A DNA stretch of 33,159 bases, from positions 1 through 33,159 of the forward strand of contig JAISQJ010000124.1 of NCBI GenBank assembly GCA_031274285.1, read 5' to 3'. Positions 15,411 to 23,099 of the stretch are shown one piece after another (position 1 is the stretch's first letter; each line of letters starts with the position of its first letter). Both the position numbers and the translations under genes were made by a program. The notes under the pieces were generated by a model. It was not told the DNA's origin. It saw nothing but the letters and a program-made list of their open reading frames with translations, and searched no databases. This DNA is from Treponema sp. GTDB taxonomy: Bacteria; Spirochaetota; Spirochaetia; Treponematales; Breznakiellaceae.

Positions 15411-15833
15411 CTAATTTTTTTCTTTGTATTTGAAATATTCATCTGACGTTTGTATTATCACGCCTTTTTCCTTATAGTCTTTTCCATTTCTTGTAATTAG
15501 TGTTTTTATATTATGTTCTTTGCTTGCAAAATATTGAAGCCCATCCTCAAAATCATTGAATTTAGAATTTAATGTTATATCCACAATATTCTCTTCGATG
15601 GGTAGTATACCGATAAAAAGACGTAATTTTCTCAATAATTCCTTTGATTTATCTATTCCAAATTTTTTCCTGATAAAATAGAATACATTTGCGAATACAA
15701 CGGCTGTTGTAAATAGTTCTACTTTTTTTAACACTCCCAAGTCGAGTATTCCAGCTGAAGAATCATAAAATATTTCTCTTTCCAATAAAACATCGAGAAT
15801 AATATCAGAATCGATAAATATTTTTTCTTTCAT
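15411..15833 (-). CDS. PIN-domain toxin (putative ribonuclease, VapC-like)
   Basis: The 140-residue protein starts MKEKIFIDSDIILDVLLERE, with the PIN-domain acidic residues D8, D10 and D14. It later has FNDFEDGLQYFAS (the second acidic cluster) and NIKTLITRNGKDY, where a PIN aspartate is replaced by Asn but the strand is typical. PIN toxins are Mg-dependent RNases, often tRNA-specific. The open frame extends to 15881, but the ATG at 15833 overlaps the antitoxin stop by ATGA, which decides the start. The low GC content and two-gene arrangement support a toxin-antitoxin module. Confidence 0.85.
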   Translation of the reverse strand: MKEKIFIDSDIILDVLLEREIFYDSSAGILDLGVLKKVELFTTAVVFANVFYFIRKKFGIDKSKELLRKLRLFIGILPIEENIVDITLNSKFNDFEDGLQYFASKEHNIKTLITRNGKDYKEKGVIIQTSDEYFKYKEKN

Positions 15834-16081
15834 ATTTCTTTCGTTAATATATAACGTATTTTTGGATCTTCCAATGCCCATTCTTCAGCTTCTTTTTCAG
15901 ATATAATACCAGTTAAGCTTTCGACCAGCGTTGAGTGTTTTTTAGGAGTTTCTTTTTTTGTAACTAAATTTCTAAAATAATTTTCCACCAATTTCGACAG
16001 GCTATTATTATTGTTCTGGGCATACTCCTTTGCCGATTCAATAACCGATTTATCCAATTTCAGCGTTAATTTTGTTTCCAT
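15830..16081 (-). CDS. antitoxin of the PIN module (ribbon-helix-helix-like)
   Basis: The 83-residue protein begins with METKLTLKLDKSVIESAKEY, typical of ribbon-helix-helix-like antitoxins of the DUF6364 type: a short strand with alternating K-L-T-L-K-L, then a helix with NNNSLSKLVENYFRNLV. The C-terminal half (residues 45-83) is charged and would bind the toxin. TAGGAG lies 6 bases before the ATG. It precedes the toxin with a 4-base ATGA overlap, the usual order for autoregulated pairs. A promoter with paired direct repeats lies immediately upstream (16093-16131). Confidence 0.8.
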   Translation of the reverse strand: METKLTLKLDKSVIESAKEYAQNNNNSLSKLVENYFRNLVTKKETPKKHSTLVESLTGIISEKEAEEWALEDPKIRYILTKEI

Positions 16082-16092
16082 AATTATCTCCT

Positions 16093-16131
16093 ACACGTAT
16101 AAGTATAATCTCAAAAACACGTATTCGTCAA
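16093..16131 (-). promoter_or_regulatory. promoter and candidate operator of the toxin-antitoxin pair
   Basis: Read on the minus strand, TTGACG (16131-16126) is followed after 18 bases by TATACT (16107-16102); TTATAC one base earlier gives 17. The octamer ATACGTGT occurs twice in direct orientation, at 16124-16117 within the spacer and at 16100-16093 after the -10 box, 24 bases apart. This placement suits binding by the antitoxin or its complex and repression of the operon. Confidence 0.6.
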
Positions 16132-16181
16132 GCGGTTTTGGAAAATTTTAACAAAAATTCCTTTAAGATAGAAGGGGAACA

Positions 16182-16514
16182 TTATGTCTGGTCTTTGGCC
16201 TTGTAATTTTCGGATAAAATTTCTTTTAGGGTTTCCTGGAAAACTTGCTTCATATCGGAAATAATCGCCTGATGTAAACGTTCAAAAGATTCATCGGGGG
16301 TATCTGAAACGCTAAAAAGTTGGTGGGGTTCAACCGCAAGGGCTTTGGCGAGGCGTTCCAGCATTTCGGGCTTGGGGTATTTGTTGCACGTCTCGATCAT
16401 GGCGATATAGTGGGTGGACACATCAGCCTTTTCTGCCAGTTGCCCCTGCGTCAAGCCCAGTTTCTGGCGGTTTATCTTGAAATTCCGAGCCAATATTTCT
16501 CTAATGCCTGTCAT
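16182..16514 (-). CDS. XRE-family helix-turn-helix regulator
   Basis: The 110-residue protein has a Cro/CI-type HTH at residues ~9-68 (INRQKLGLTQGQLAEKADVS, HYIAMIETCNKYPKPEMLER, LAKALAVEPHQLF). A ~40-residue acidic helical tail follows (FERLHQAIISDMKQVFQETL), probably for dimerisation or partner binding. The ribosome binding site is weak. It is 100 bases upstream of the toxin-antitoxin genes on the same strand. It could control those genes, itself, or the divergent lipoprotein gene at 16767, whose upstream region holds two palindromes. No phage genes are nearby. Confidence 0.85.
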   Translation of the reverse strand: MTGIREILARNFKINRQKLGLTQGQLAEKADVSTHYIAMIETCNKYPKPEMLERLAKALAVEPHQLFSVSDTPDESFERLHQAIISDMKQVFQETLKEILSENYKAKDQT

Positions 16515-16666
16515 GTCTTTCGGTAAAATGACCTCTTTGGCAATAATATATGTTTTATCCCGCTTGACTAATTTCCTTTATGGTCATTATAATTTGCCTT
16601 AGTGTGCATATTCCTGCAGAATTTTGTGGTTTCTTAGCCGAAATTTGGGGAATTGTACCTCAGAGC

Positions 16667-16747
16667 GGGTCATTTTGACCCAACCCCTGTCCTTGAGGGC
16701 GGGAATTTGAAGGGGCGAAAGCCTCAAAATGTATGAGAATTCATACA
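16667..16747. promoter_or_regulatory. two palindromes in the divergent spacer 16515-16766
   Basis: GGGTCA-TTT-TGACCC (16667-16681) and TGTATGA-GAAT-TCATACA (16730-16747) are perfect inverted repeats with 3- and 4-base centres. The second ends 20 bases before the ATG of the lipoprotein gene. Both have the size of operator sites and lie between an XRE regulator and an orphan lipoprotein that are divergently transcribed. No clear promoter hexamers were found. The rest of the 252-base spacer holds no gene. Confidence 0.45.
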
Positions 16748-16766
16748 AAGACATTGGAGGGTAGTT

Positions 16767-17222
16767 ATGGAAACTACAAAAAAATGGAGCAAATTGCTCC
16801 TCGCTGGAATGCTCGGCATGGTGCTGGGATTCGGAATGATGGTTGTTGGGTGTTCAAGCATCCCCAAAAGCTTCCAAAGAGGTAGTGGCGGCGAAACTAC
16901 TATTTTACTTCGTCAAGGATTAGACTTTGATCAAGTCTTTCGCGAAGTAGCCTTTCTTCTTAATAGGCACGGCTTTGAAACAGAGACGATACAACCAGAG
17001 GTTGGTTATATACGTACTCGTTGGAATTTCACGTGGAATGATTCAGGCAAAACCCTTGAAGTGTACAGGGTACGTATTCTTTGTAACTTTAATCCCAGTC
17101 GAACTCAGTTAATTGTTAAGGCTGAGGCAGAATATTTAAATAGAGGCGACTGGGTAAGCGGCTTTGACACAAGAGCCATAGAAACTTTGCGTACAGACCT
17201 TAATAATGTCATTGGCAATTAA
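16767..17222 (+). CDS. orphan lipoprotein, function unknown
   Basis: The 151-residue protein has a charged N-terminus, a hydrophobic stretch (LLLAGMLGMVLGFGMMVV) and a lipobox V-V-G-C with C29 as the predicted acylated cysteine. The mature part resembles small alpha/beta domains: LDFDQVFREVAFLLNRHGFE, a YIRTRWNFTW strand, then strands VYRVRILCNF and LIVKAEAEYL. GGAGGG lies 6 bases before the ATG. It is more AT-rich than the core genes. I do not recognise a family. Confidence 0.7.
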   Translation: METTKKWSKLLLAGMLGMVLGFGMMVVGCSSIPKSFQRGSGGETTILLRQGLDFDQVFREVAFLLNRHGFETETIQPEVGYIRTRWNFTWNDSGKTLEVYRVRILCNFNPSRTQLIVKAEAEYLNRGDWVSGFDTRAIETLRTDLNNVIGN

Positions 17223-17703
17223 TCTGGACTGGTAGCGGTCTCTACAGCAGATTTTTCATCGTATATCAGGGCCGTAAGGTAACGGCATGCGTAACGGTGA
17301 CTGACAAATAACGCTGGGGGCGGTGGACGGCGTAGCCGTTCTCCGCCCTTTCCATTTGATTTTATGGTTTAATGAAATATAACTATTTTACTCTACAAAC
17401 TCCGAAAGTACGCACATTGATGCAACAGCCTGCTAACTAACCCTTGCCGTATTTCAGTCATTTGGCGGTTCTTCCTGGGCTGGGGGGTAGGGGGAGCATT
17501 GTCCGCGGTAGGCGGGCGGCCCGGCGATTTTGCCCCGTAGCCTAAAGCGTTTTCCTGGCCTAGGCCATGCCGCATAAGCGCCGGGACATGCTCGCCGGCT
17601 CGCATGCACCTTCGGGGCCCCCCTTACGCCAAATTCGGCGCTTTCCCGGCGCCGTGGGGCGGGCCGTTAGGGTTCGCTCTTTTCATTCCGATACTAGAAG
17701 GGT
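17223..17703. other. gene-free spacer with a repeat copy
   Basis: Nothing in these 481 bases reads as a gene or tRNA. It contains the hairpin at 17318-17348, CAAACTCC at 17396-17403 and, at 17421-17436, a reverse-complement copy of 1155-1170 (14 of 16 bases). These are parts of the same interspersed repeat in the opposite orientation. From about 17440 the composition switches back to GC-rich. The spacer thus forms the boundary of the AT-rich island. A promoter for the 17704 gene was not recognised. Confidence 0.5.
17318..17348 (+). terminator. long hairpin downstream of the lipoprotein gene
   Basis: GGGCGGTGGACGGC (17318-17331) pairs with GCCGTTCTCCGCCC (17335-17348) around a 3-base loop, with two non-Watson-Crick positions. 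Only TTT follows, so it is a possible but weak intrinsic terminator about 95 bases after the lipoprotein stop codon. Confidence 0.4.
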
Positions 17704-19365
17704 ATGCGTGTCCTGGCGGTCCTTTACGGCGGCAATCTCCGGCCCGAAGCTTTCCAAGGAGTCTTTCCCGGGGGGAAGAGCGCGTTTGACCTGGCTCTGG
17801 AACGGGTACGCCTCTTTCCCGGCTGGCAAAAGACCGTGATCCTGGGGGGGGATTTTCCCGGTTTGGAGTTTCCCCCCCATACGGAACTGGTGCAGAGGCC
17901 CCGCTGGACCCGGCGTGACCTGCTGGAGGCGGTGTCCCGCCTTTCCCAGGGTTGGGATTTGAGCTGTTTTGCCTGGGCGGATTGTCCCTTTCTGGACCCG
18001 GAGCTGACGGGGGCCATGATGGTGCGGCATCTCCGCTACGGGGCGGAGTATTCCTACGCCGACGGCTGGCCCTACGGTTTTGCCCCGGAACTGCTGGCCC
18101 CCGGTACCGCGGGAATCCTTGCCAAGATTGAGGGGGACGGGGAACATCCGGTGGAGCGGGACAGCATTTTCGCGGTGATCCAAAAGGATATCAATAGTTT
18201 TGACATAGAGACCGAAATTTCGGCGGTGGACCTGCGATCCCACCGCCTGGCCCTCTGCGCGGATTCAAAGCGGAACCTCCTGCTCCTTACCCGGTTTTCC
18301 GCGGCCGCGGGAACCGGGGAGGGGATTCCCGGCGCCGGGGAGGCCGAGGGGATCATCGGTGAAAGGCCGGAGATTCTGAGGACTCTGCCGAACTTTTACC
18401 CTATCCAGGCCGCCCGGCCCTGTCCCCAGTCCTGCGCCTTCTGTCCCTATCCGGCCCTTGCGGGTCCCCCGGCGGCCTCCGCGGCCGGGGAGGAGTTCCT
18501 GGATCCCGGCAAATTCGAAGCCCTCCTTGACCGGATTACGGCTTTTTCCGGGGATGCGGTGATCGATCTTTCCCTTTGGGGGGAACTGGCCCTGCACCCC
18601 CGGCGGATGGAGCTTATCCGGGCGGTCCTGGAGCGGCCCCAACTGGCCCTGGTCATTGAAACCAGCGGCATAGGCTGGAAGGACTCCGATCTGGAGGAGG
18701 CCGCGGCCCTGGCCGCGGGGGCCAGGCCGGCCCTCCGCAATCCGCTGCCCCCCCTGTCCTGGATCGTGTCCCTGGATACGGCGGATGGCGGCCGCTACCG
18801 GGAGATCCGGGGGCCCGGCTTTGCCGAGGCCTCAGGCTGCGCCAGGAAGCTCCTGGCCCTCTTTCCCGCCGATGCCTATGTCCAGGCCGTAAGGACCAGC
18901 GGCGCGGAGGATGACATTGAAAAATTCTACCGCTCCTGGAAGGAGGCGGCCCCGGGGGGGAACAGCAATATTATCATCCAGAAATACGATGATTTTTGCG
19001 GGGTCCTGGAAAAAAAGCAGGCCTCCGATATAGCTCCCATTGAGCGGCAGTGCTGCTGGCATATCATGCGGGACCTGCCGGTGCTGCTGGACGGCACCGT
19101 TCCCCTCTGCCGGGAGGAGCTTTCCGCCCTAAGCGGGGGAGGCCGTGTGTTAGGGAATATCTATCAAGATTCGCTTGAGACTATCTGGTCGGCGGGGGAG
19201 AAGTATTATGCTGAACACTGTGTATGGCAGGCTAAGGCCGCAGGGAAAACCCGGTTTGCCGGGCAGCCCGGTATTGAGGAACAAGGCGGGAGTGATGGAG
19301 CAGAAGGTCCGGCCTATCCAGGGATCTGCGCGAAATGTGATGAATACTATACCTACAATTTTTAA
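17704..19365 (+). CDS. spiro-SPASM protein: nucleotidyltransferase-like domain fused to radical SAM/SPASM
   Basis: Residues ~1-200 look like a cytidylyltransferase-type domain: a short glycine loop after the first strand (VLYGGN), WADCPFLDPE, and EYSYADGWPYGFAPELL, which parallels DYAAYSGLPYGAGVESVA in the 20347 product. Radical SAM cysteines C240, C244 and C247 follow (CPQSCAFC, the CX3CX2C cluster site). A TIM-barrel-like core comes next (IDLSLWGELALHP, LVIETSG, IVSLDTADGGRYREI). The SPASM-type cysteines are C450/C451, C469, C506, C542 and C545, for auxiliary Fe-S clusters. I recall this as a spirochaete-restricted family of unknown substrate. It is first in a run of five tightly spaced genes and overlaps the next. 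The first domain lacks an obvious full NTP-binding signature, so it may only bind. Confidence 0.85.
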   Translation: MRVLAVLYGGNLRPEAFQGVFPGGKSAFDLALERVRLFPGWQKTVILGGDFPGLEFPPHTELVQRPRWTRRDLLEAVSRLSQGWDLSCFAWADCPFLDPELTGAMMVRHLRYGAEYSYADGWPYGFAPELLAPGTAGILAKIEGDGEHPVERDSIFAVIQKDINSFDIETEISAVDLRSHRLALCADSKRNLLLLTRFSAAAGTGEGIPGAGEAEGIIGERPEILRTLPNFYPIQAARPCPQSCAFCPYPALAGPPAASAAGEEFLDPGKFEALLDRITAFSGDAVIDLSLWGELALHPRRMELIRAVLERPQLALVIETSGIGWKDSDLEEAAALAAGARPALRNPLPPLSWIVSLDTADGGRYREIRGPGFAEASGCARKLLALFPADAYVQAVRTSGAEDDIEKFYRSWKEAAPGGNSNIIIQKYDDFCGVLEKKQASDIAPIERQCCWHIMRDLPVLLDGTVPLCREELSALSGGGRVLGNIYQDSLETIWSAGEKYYAEHCVWQAKAAGKTRFAGQPGIEEQGGSDGAEGPAYPGICAKCDEYYTYNF

Positions 19366-20347
19366 TGAGACCGCCGCTTCCTATACCGCGGTGGGGGGAA
19401 CCGAGCGGCTGGGTTCCACGGGGCTTTCCGCGGTACTGCTGAACCGCCGGGGTCTCTTTTTCCGGCGCAGCCTCTTCCAAGAGCTGGAGAAAGCGGGGTT
19501 TGACTACGTTATTTCCATGGAGAGCGCCCCGGATCGCTACGACATTGAGGACCTTTCCGGCCGTTTCCCCTTTGTGCGCTTTGTCCTGATCCCCGAGGGG
19601 CTTAACGCCGGGGAACAGATCAACCTGGGCGCCGGCGAATCACCCAGTCCCCTTTTCTTCGTGCTTTGGAACGATCTTAAGATCATCACCGGCGGCGGTG
19701 CGGAGCGGATGGCGGAACGGCTCAGCCTTTCCCCGGAGGAATTGAAAAAGGCCCCGGCCTCCCAATTCCGGCGGCTCTGCACGGTCCCCTGGCTCCTCAA
19801 CGGTCGTTTTGAAACCCATCCCACCCTCATCGCCCCGGCGGTGTACCGGAGGAATGTGAGAACCCTGGTCTTTGCCCCCCGGCGGGAAGGGTTCCCCAGC
19901 CTCTACCCCTTTGACGGAGTGGGGATCTACGACCGGGAGCGGTTTATCAACCTGGGGGGCTTCGATTCCCGGATACGCAACCCCTACTGGCAGCTCATGG
20001 ATTTCGGCTTCCGGGCCTGCCTTTGGGGGGAGGAGATTGGCGTCACCCAGCATATCAAGCTCTGCAGCGAGGGGATGATCCCCGTGGAAGACAACACCGT
20101 TGACGAGGGGTACCGCCGGTTTTACCTGAAGAATATCGCCCCCGTCTTCCGGGGGGACCATGCGCACCTGCCCTGGCGGCGTTTTCCCGGCTACCTGGCC
20201 AACTCCGGCTGGGATATTTTTGGCGCGTGGGAGGAATTTAACGAGGCCCGCCGCTGGGTTCATACCAACCGTAAGCGGTGGAAAAGCGATGCCCGGATGG
20301 TAAACGAACGCTGGGAGGATGTGGGCGCCCCCCCGGAGGAAACTTAG
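19340..20347 (+). CDS. GT2-like glycosyltransferase family protein
   Basis: The frame is open from 19175, but the first ~50 codons are out-of-frame overlap with the upstream gene. ATG at 19340 (MNTIPTIFNETAASYTAVGG) gives a 335-residue protein; 19295 is an alternative start. Features consistent with a GT-A fold are VLWNDLKI (DxD-like), FDGVGIYDRERFINLGGFDS (the acceptor-side motif common in GT2 enzymes) and WQLMDFGFRACLWGEEIGVT (ED/DFG-type base region). No membrane segment is visible, so it probably acts in the cytoplasm. It is overlapped by the neighbours on both sides, indicating translational coupling. Likely role: transfer of a sugar made or activated by the next gene products. The acceptor is unknown. 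Confidence 0.65.
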   Translation: MNTIPTIFNETAASYTAVGGTERLGSTGLSAVLLNRRGLFFRRSLFQELEKAGFDYVISMESAPDRYDIEDLSGRFPFVRFVLIPEGLNAGEQINLGAGESPSPLFFVLWNDLKIITGGGAERMAERLSLSPEELKKAPASQFRRLCTVPWLLNGRFETHPTLIAPAVYRRNVRTLVFAPRREGFPSLYPFDGVGIYDRERFINLGGFDSRIRNPYWQLMDFGFRACLWGEEIGVTQHIKLCSEGMIPVEDNTVDEGYRRFYLKNIAPVFRGDHAHLPWRRFPGYLANSGWDIFGAWEEFNEARRWVHTNRKRWKSDARMVNERWEDVGAPPEET

Positions 20348-21099
20348 TGGCCGGCCCTACGGCGGTGGTACTCCAGGCCCGGCTGGACTCCTCCCGGCTG
20401 CCGGGCAAGGCCCTGCTCCCCCTGGGGGGACGGCCCCTCCTCTACCGGGTCATGGAGGCCCTGCGCCGTATTCCCGCGGACCGGTACATTCTGGCCTCCC
20501 CGGAGGACTGCGGGCGGCCCTTTGGTCCCCTGGCGGAGGAGGCGGGTTTCCAATTCTGCCCCGGCCCCAAGGACGATGTGCTGGGCCGCTACTGCCTGGT
20601 TATCCGCCGCTACGCCCTGGGCCGGGTGATCCGGGCCACCGGGGATAATCCCTTCGTGTTTCCCGACGCGGCCGCGGCCATAAACGGCGAGGCCCTGGAC
20701 GCCGATTATGCGGCCTATAGCGGTCTTCCCTACGGCGCGGGGGTGGAGTCTGTGGCTGCGGAAGCCCTGCTCCGGGCGGACCGGGACTGCCCCCCCGGCG
20801 CGGCCGGAACCATGCCCCCGGAACGGGAGCATGTCTGTCCCTACCTCTACAGTCACCCGGAGCTTTTCCTCCTCCACCGCCCCCTGGCGCCCCCGGCCTG
20901 GCGGGGGCCCTCCCTGCGGCTCACCGTGGATACCCCCGAAGATTATGAACGCTGCCTGGCCCTTTGGGAGGCCCTGCAAGCGGAGGCCCCAGGCGATCCC
21001 GCGGAAGGGACCCCTGTGACCCCGGACAGCGGGACCCTCATCGCCGTTTACCGCCGCCTGGCCGGGGCCGGGGCGCCCCTGTTTCGGGAGCCCCGGTGA
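20347..21099 (+). CDS. SpsF-like cytidylyltransferase
   Basis: The protein begins at GTG 20347, whose G is also the last base of the preceding TAG; GGAGGA lies 6 bases upstream, which decides the start over the longer frame from 20278. The N-terminal signature VVLQARLDSSRLPGKALLPL is the nucleotide-binding loop of CMP-sugar/SpsF-type transferases. It is followed by GRPLLYRVMEALRR, DDVLGRYCLVIRRY, IRATGDNPFVFPD and LTVDTPEDYERCLAL, all family hallmarks. At 250 residues it is of normal size. It should activate a sugar acid or related compound as its CMP derivative for the glycosyltransferases beside it. The next gene overlaps by GTGA. Confidence 0.85.
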   Translation: MAGPTAVVLQARLDSSRLPGKALLPLGGRPLLYRVMEALRRIPADRYILASPEDCGRPFGPLAEEAGFQFCPGPKDDVLGRYCLVIRRYALGRVIRATGDNPFVFPDAAAAINGEALDADYAAYSGLPYGAGVESVAAEALLRADRDCPPGAAGTMPPEREHVCPYLYSHPELFLLHRPLAPPAWRGPSLRLTVDTPEDYERCLALWEALQAEAPGDPAEGTPVTPDSGTLIAVYRRLAGAGAPLFREPR

Positions 21100-23099
21100 A
21101 GGCGGTCCCGGTGGAAGTCTCCGTAGCGGGGGCCGCCCTGGGGGAAATCCCCGCGGTAAAAGCCAGCCAAACTACGGCCGCGGGCCCGATTCTGGTCGTT
21201 CCCTGCGTGGAGGCCGGCAGGGGAGGGGGCCACCTGGCCCGCTGCGCGGCCCTGGTCCGGGATCTCGGGACCCTGGGCCGGGACGCCCGGCTCTACCTTG
21301 CCTCCACCGGGACGGCGGCCTTCAAGACCCTGGCCCCCCTGCTGAAGGGTCTTGCCGCGGCGGGGCCCGGGGACATCCGGGATACGGCCTGGGCATTCAT
21401 CGTGCTGGACCGTTTCCAAACCCCCGGCCGGGAGTACCGTTTCTGGTCCTCCCTGGCCCCCCTCATCGGCATTGACGAGGGCGGCCCCTGCCGGGACCGT
21501 TTCGATTTCCTCATCGATCTGCTCCCCGGTCCGCCGGGCCGGTCCCTCCCCAACTTCCTGGACCCCGGCCTGCTCCCTCTGCCTGTCAGGCGCCGGCCCC
21601 CAAGCGCTGCACGGACGGACCAAACGCTCCCCCCCAGGGTCCTCATCAGCTTCGGCGCCGAGGATAGTGCGGGCCTGGGGCCCCGCTGCGCCGCGGCCCT
21701 GGCCGCGTTGAAGCCTACCCTCATCAGCCCCCGGGCCCCGTCTCTGGAGGGGGTCACGGTGCTGCCGGCCCTGCCGGCCCTGGGGGAACATCTGGCCGAA
21801 TACGATCTCCTGCTTACCCACTTCGGCCTTACCGCCTTTGAGGCCCTGGGGGCCGGTGTCCCGGTGCTCCTCCTTTCCCCCAGTTCCTACCACCGGCGCC
21901 TGGCCGGGGCCGCGGGTTTCATCTCCGCCGGTTCCGGGGGCCGGGGGGTCCGGCGGCTTAGGCGACTCCTTATTGGGACGGTAAAGCCCGGCAAAGCGCC
22001 GGCCCGGCGGGGGCCGGCCGGATCGGGGAGTTTTTCCGGGGAAACGGCTTTTCTTGATACCCTGGGGGAGCACTGCCGCTCCCTGGCCCGCCGTTACGGT
22101 CTGGACCAAAAGGCCGGGCCCTCGCTGGCCTCTTACCTTGTGGCCCTTCAACCGGAGTTTCAAAGCCGCCGCTGTCCCCTCTGCGGGGACGGGCCTTATG
22201 GGGGCGGGCCCTCCCAGGACCATCCCGTGCTGGCCCGCTTCCCCAACCGGATTTTCCGCCGCTGTCCCCGCTGCGGCCTTTGGTACATGAGCCGCACCGA
22301 CCGGCCCCCCGTCGAATACGCCGGGGAGTATTTCTTTGAGTCCTACCGGAAACAGTACGGCAAGACCTACCTGGAAGATTTCCCCAACCTCATGGCCATG
22401 GGGGAAAAGCGGCTTTCCCGCATAGTCCCCCTGGTCCCCGCGGTTCCGGGAAAGGCCAAGCTCCTGGACATAGGCTGCGCCTACGGCCCCTTCCTCAAGG
22501 CCGCTTCCCACGCAGGCTTCGAGGTCCTCGGCCTGGACCCGGCGGAAGAGGCGGCGGCCTATGTCCGGGACACCCTCAAGCTGCCCGCGGTCCGGGGTCT
22601 TTTCCCCCCCCCTAAAGACGGGGCTCCGGGGGAAGATGCCGGAATGTATGCCCCCGGAACCTATTCCGTCGGAATGTATTCCGTCATCACCCTGTGGTAT
22701 GTGATCGAACACATGAGGAACCCCGGAGAAGCCCTGGCGGAGGCCCGGCGGCTCCTTATGGACGGGGGGGTCCTGGCCTTTTCCACCCCCTCCTTTGCGG
22801 GAATTTCAGGCAAAAAATCCCCCGCCGCCTTTCTGGAAAAGAGCCCCCAGGATCACTGGACCATCTGGGCCCCCCGGATCTGCGGGAGGATCCTGAGGCG
22901 CCAGGGCTTCGCGTTGAAAAAAATCGTAGTCTCAGGCCACCACCCCGAGCGTTTTCCCCTGGCAGGAAAGCTTTGCGCCGCAAAACGGGGTCCGGTCTAC
23001 CAGTTTTTGCTGCTCCTAAGCCGAATTTTCGGCCTGGGGGATACCTTCGAAGTCTATGCGGTAAAAATTCCGCAAAAACCCGGTAAGGAACGAACATGA
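21096..23099 (+). CDS. fusion of PseG-like GT-B domain and SAM methyltransferase
   Basis: GTG at 21096 overlaps the previous stop as GTGA with CGGGAG 5 bases upstream, giving 667 residues. Residues ~30-300 resemble PseG, the UDP-sugar hydrolase of pseudaminic acid synthesis. They include GRGGGHLARCAALV, with the histidine at residue 46 in the catalytic-His position, RVLISFGAEDSAGLG, and HFGLTAFEALGAGVPVLLL. Residues 360-393 hold four cysteines in two CxxC pairs (CPLC, CPRC), a probable zinc knuckle. Residues ~450-620 are a class I methyltransferase with LLDIGCAYGPF, FEVLGLDP and WYVIEHMRNPGEAL. A short GMY/TYSV repeat interrupts the domain near 517-530. The substrate is unknown, but the fusion implies release or transfer and methylation of the same glycan intermediate. 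Confidence 0.75.
   Translation: MKAVPVEVSVAGAALGEIPAVKASQTTAAGPILVVPCVEAGRGGGHLARCAALVRDLGTLGRDARLYLASTGTAAFKTLAPLLKGLAAAGPGDIRDTAWAFIVLDRFQTPGREYRFWSSLAPLIGIDEGGPCRDRFDFLIDLLPGPPGRSLPNFLDPGLLPLPVRRRPPSAARTDQTLPPRVLISFGAEDSAGLGPRCAAALAALKPTLISPRAPSLEGVTVLPALPALGEHLAEYDLLLTHFGLTAFEALGAGVPVLLLSPSSYHRRLAGAAGFISAGSGGRGVRRLRRLLIGTVKPGKAPARRGPAGSGSFSGETAFLDTLGEHCRSLARRYGLDQKAGPSLASYLVALQPEFQSRRCPLCGDGPYGGGPSQDHPVLARFPNRIFRRCPRCGLWYMSRTDRPPVEYAGEYFFESYRKQYGKTYLEDFPNLMAMGEKRLSRIVPLVPAVPGKAKLLDIGCAYGPFLKAASHAGFEVLGLDPAEEAAAYVRDTLKLPAVRGLFPPPKDGAPGEDAGMYAPGTYSVGMYSVITLWYVIEHMRNPGEALAEARRLLMDGGVLAFSTPSFAGISGKKSPAAFLEKSPQDHWTIWAPRICGRILRRQGFALKKIVVSGHHPERFPLAGKLCAAKRGPVYQFLLLLSRIFGLGDTFEVYAVKIPQKPGKERT

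Noticed and set aside
17223-17703. tRNA or insertion-sequence remnant
   Set aside because: No cloverleaf with acceptor/T-loop consensus and no transposase-like frame could be found; only hairpin and repeat fragments.
21048-22712. 554-codon open frame on the minus strand
   Set aside because: Antisense to the PseG-like/methyltransferase gene, low-complexity Gly/Pro/Arg composition, no start signal.
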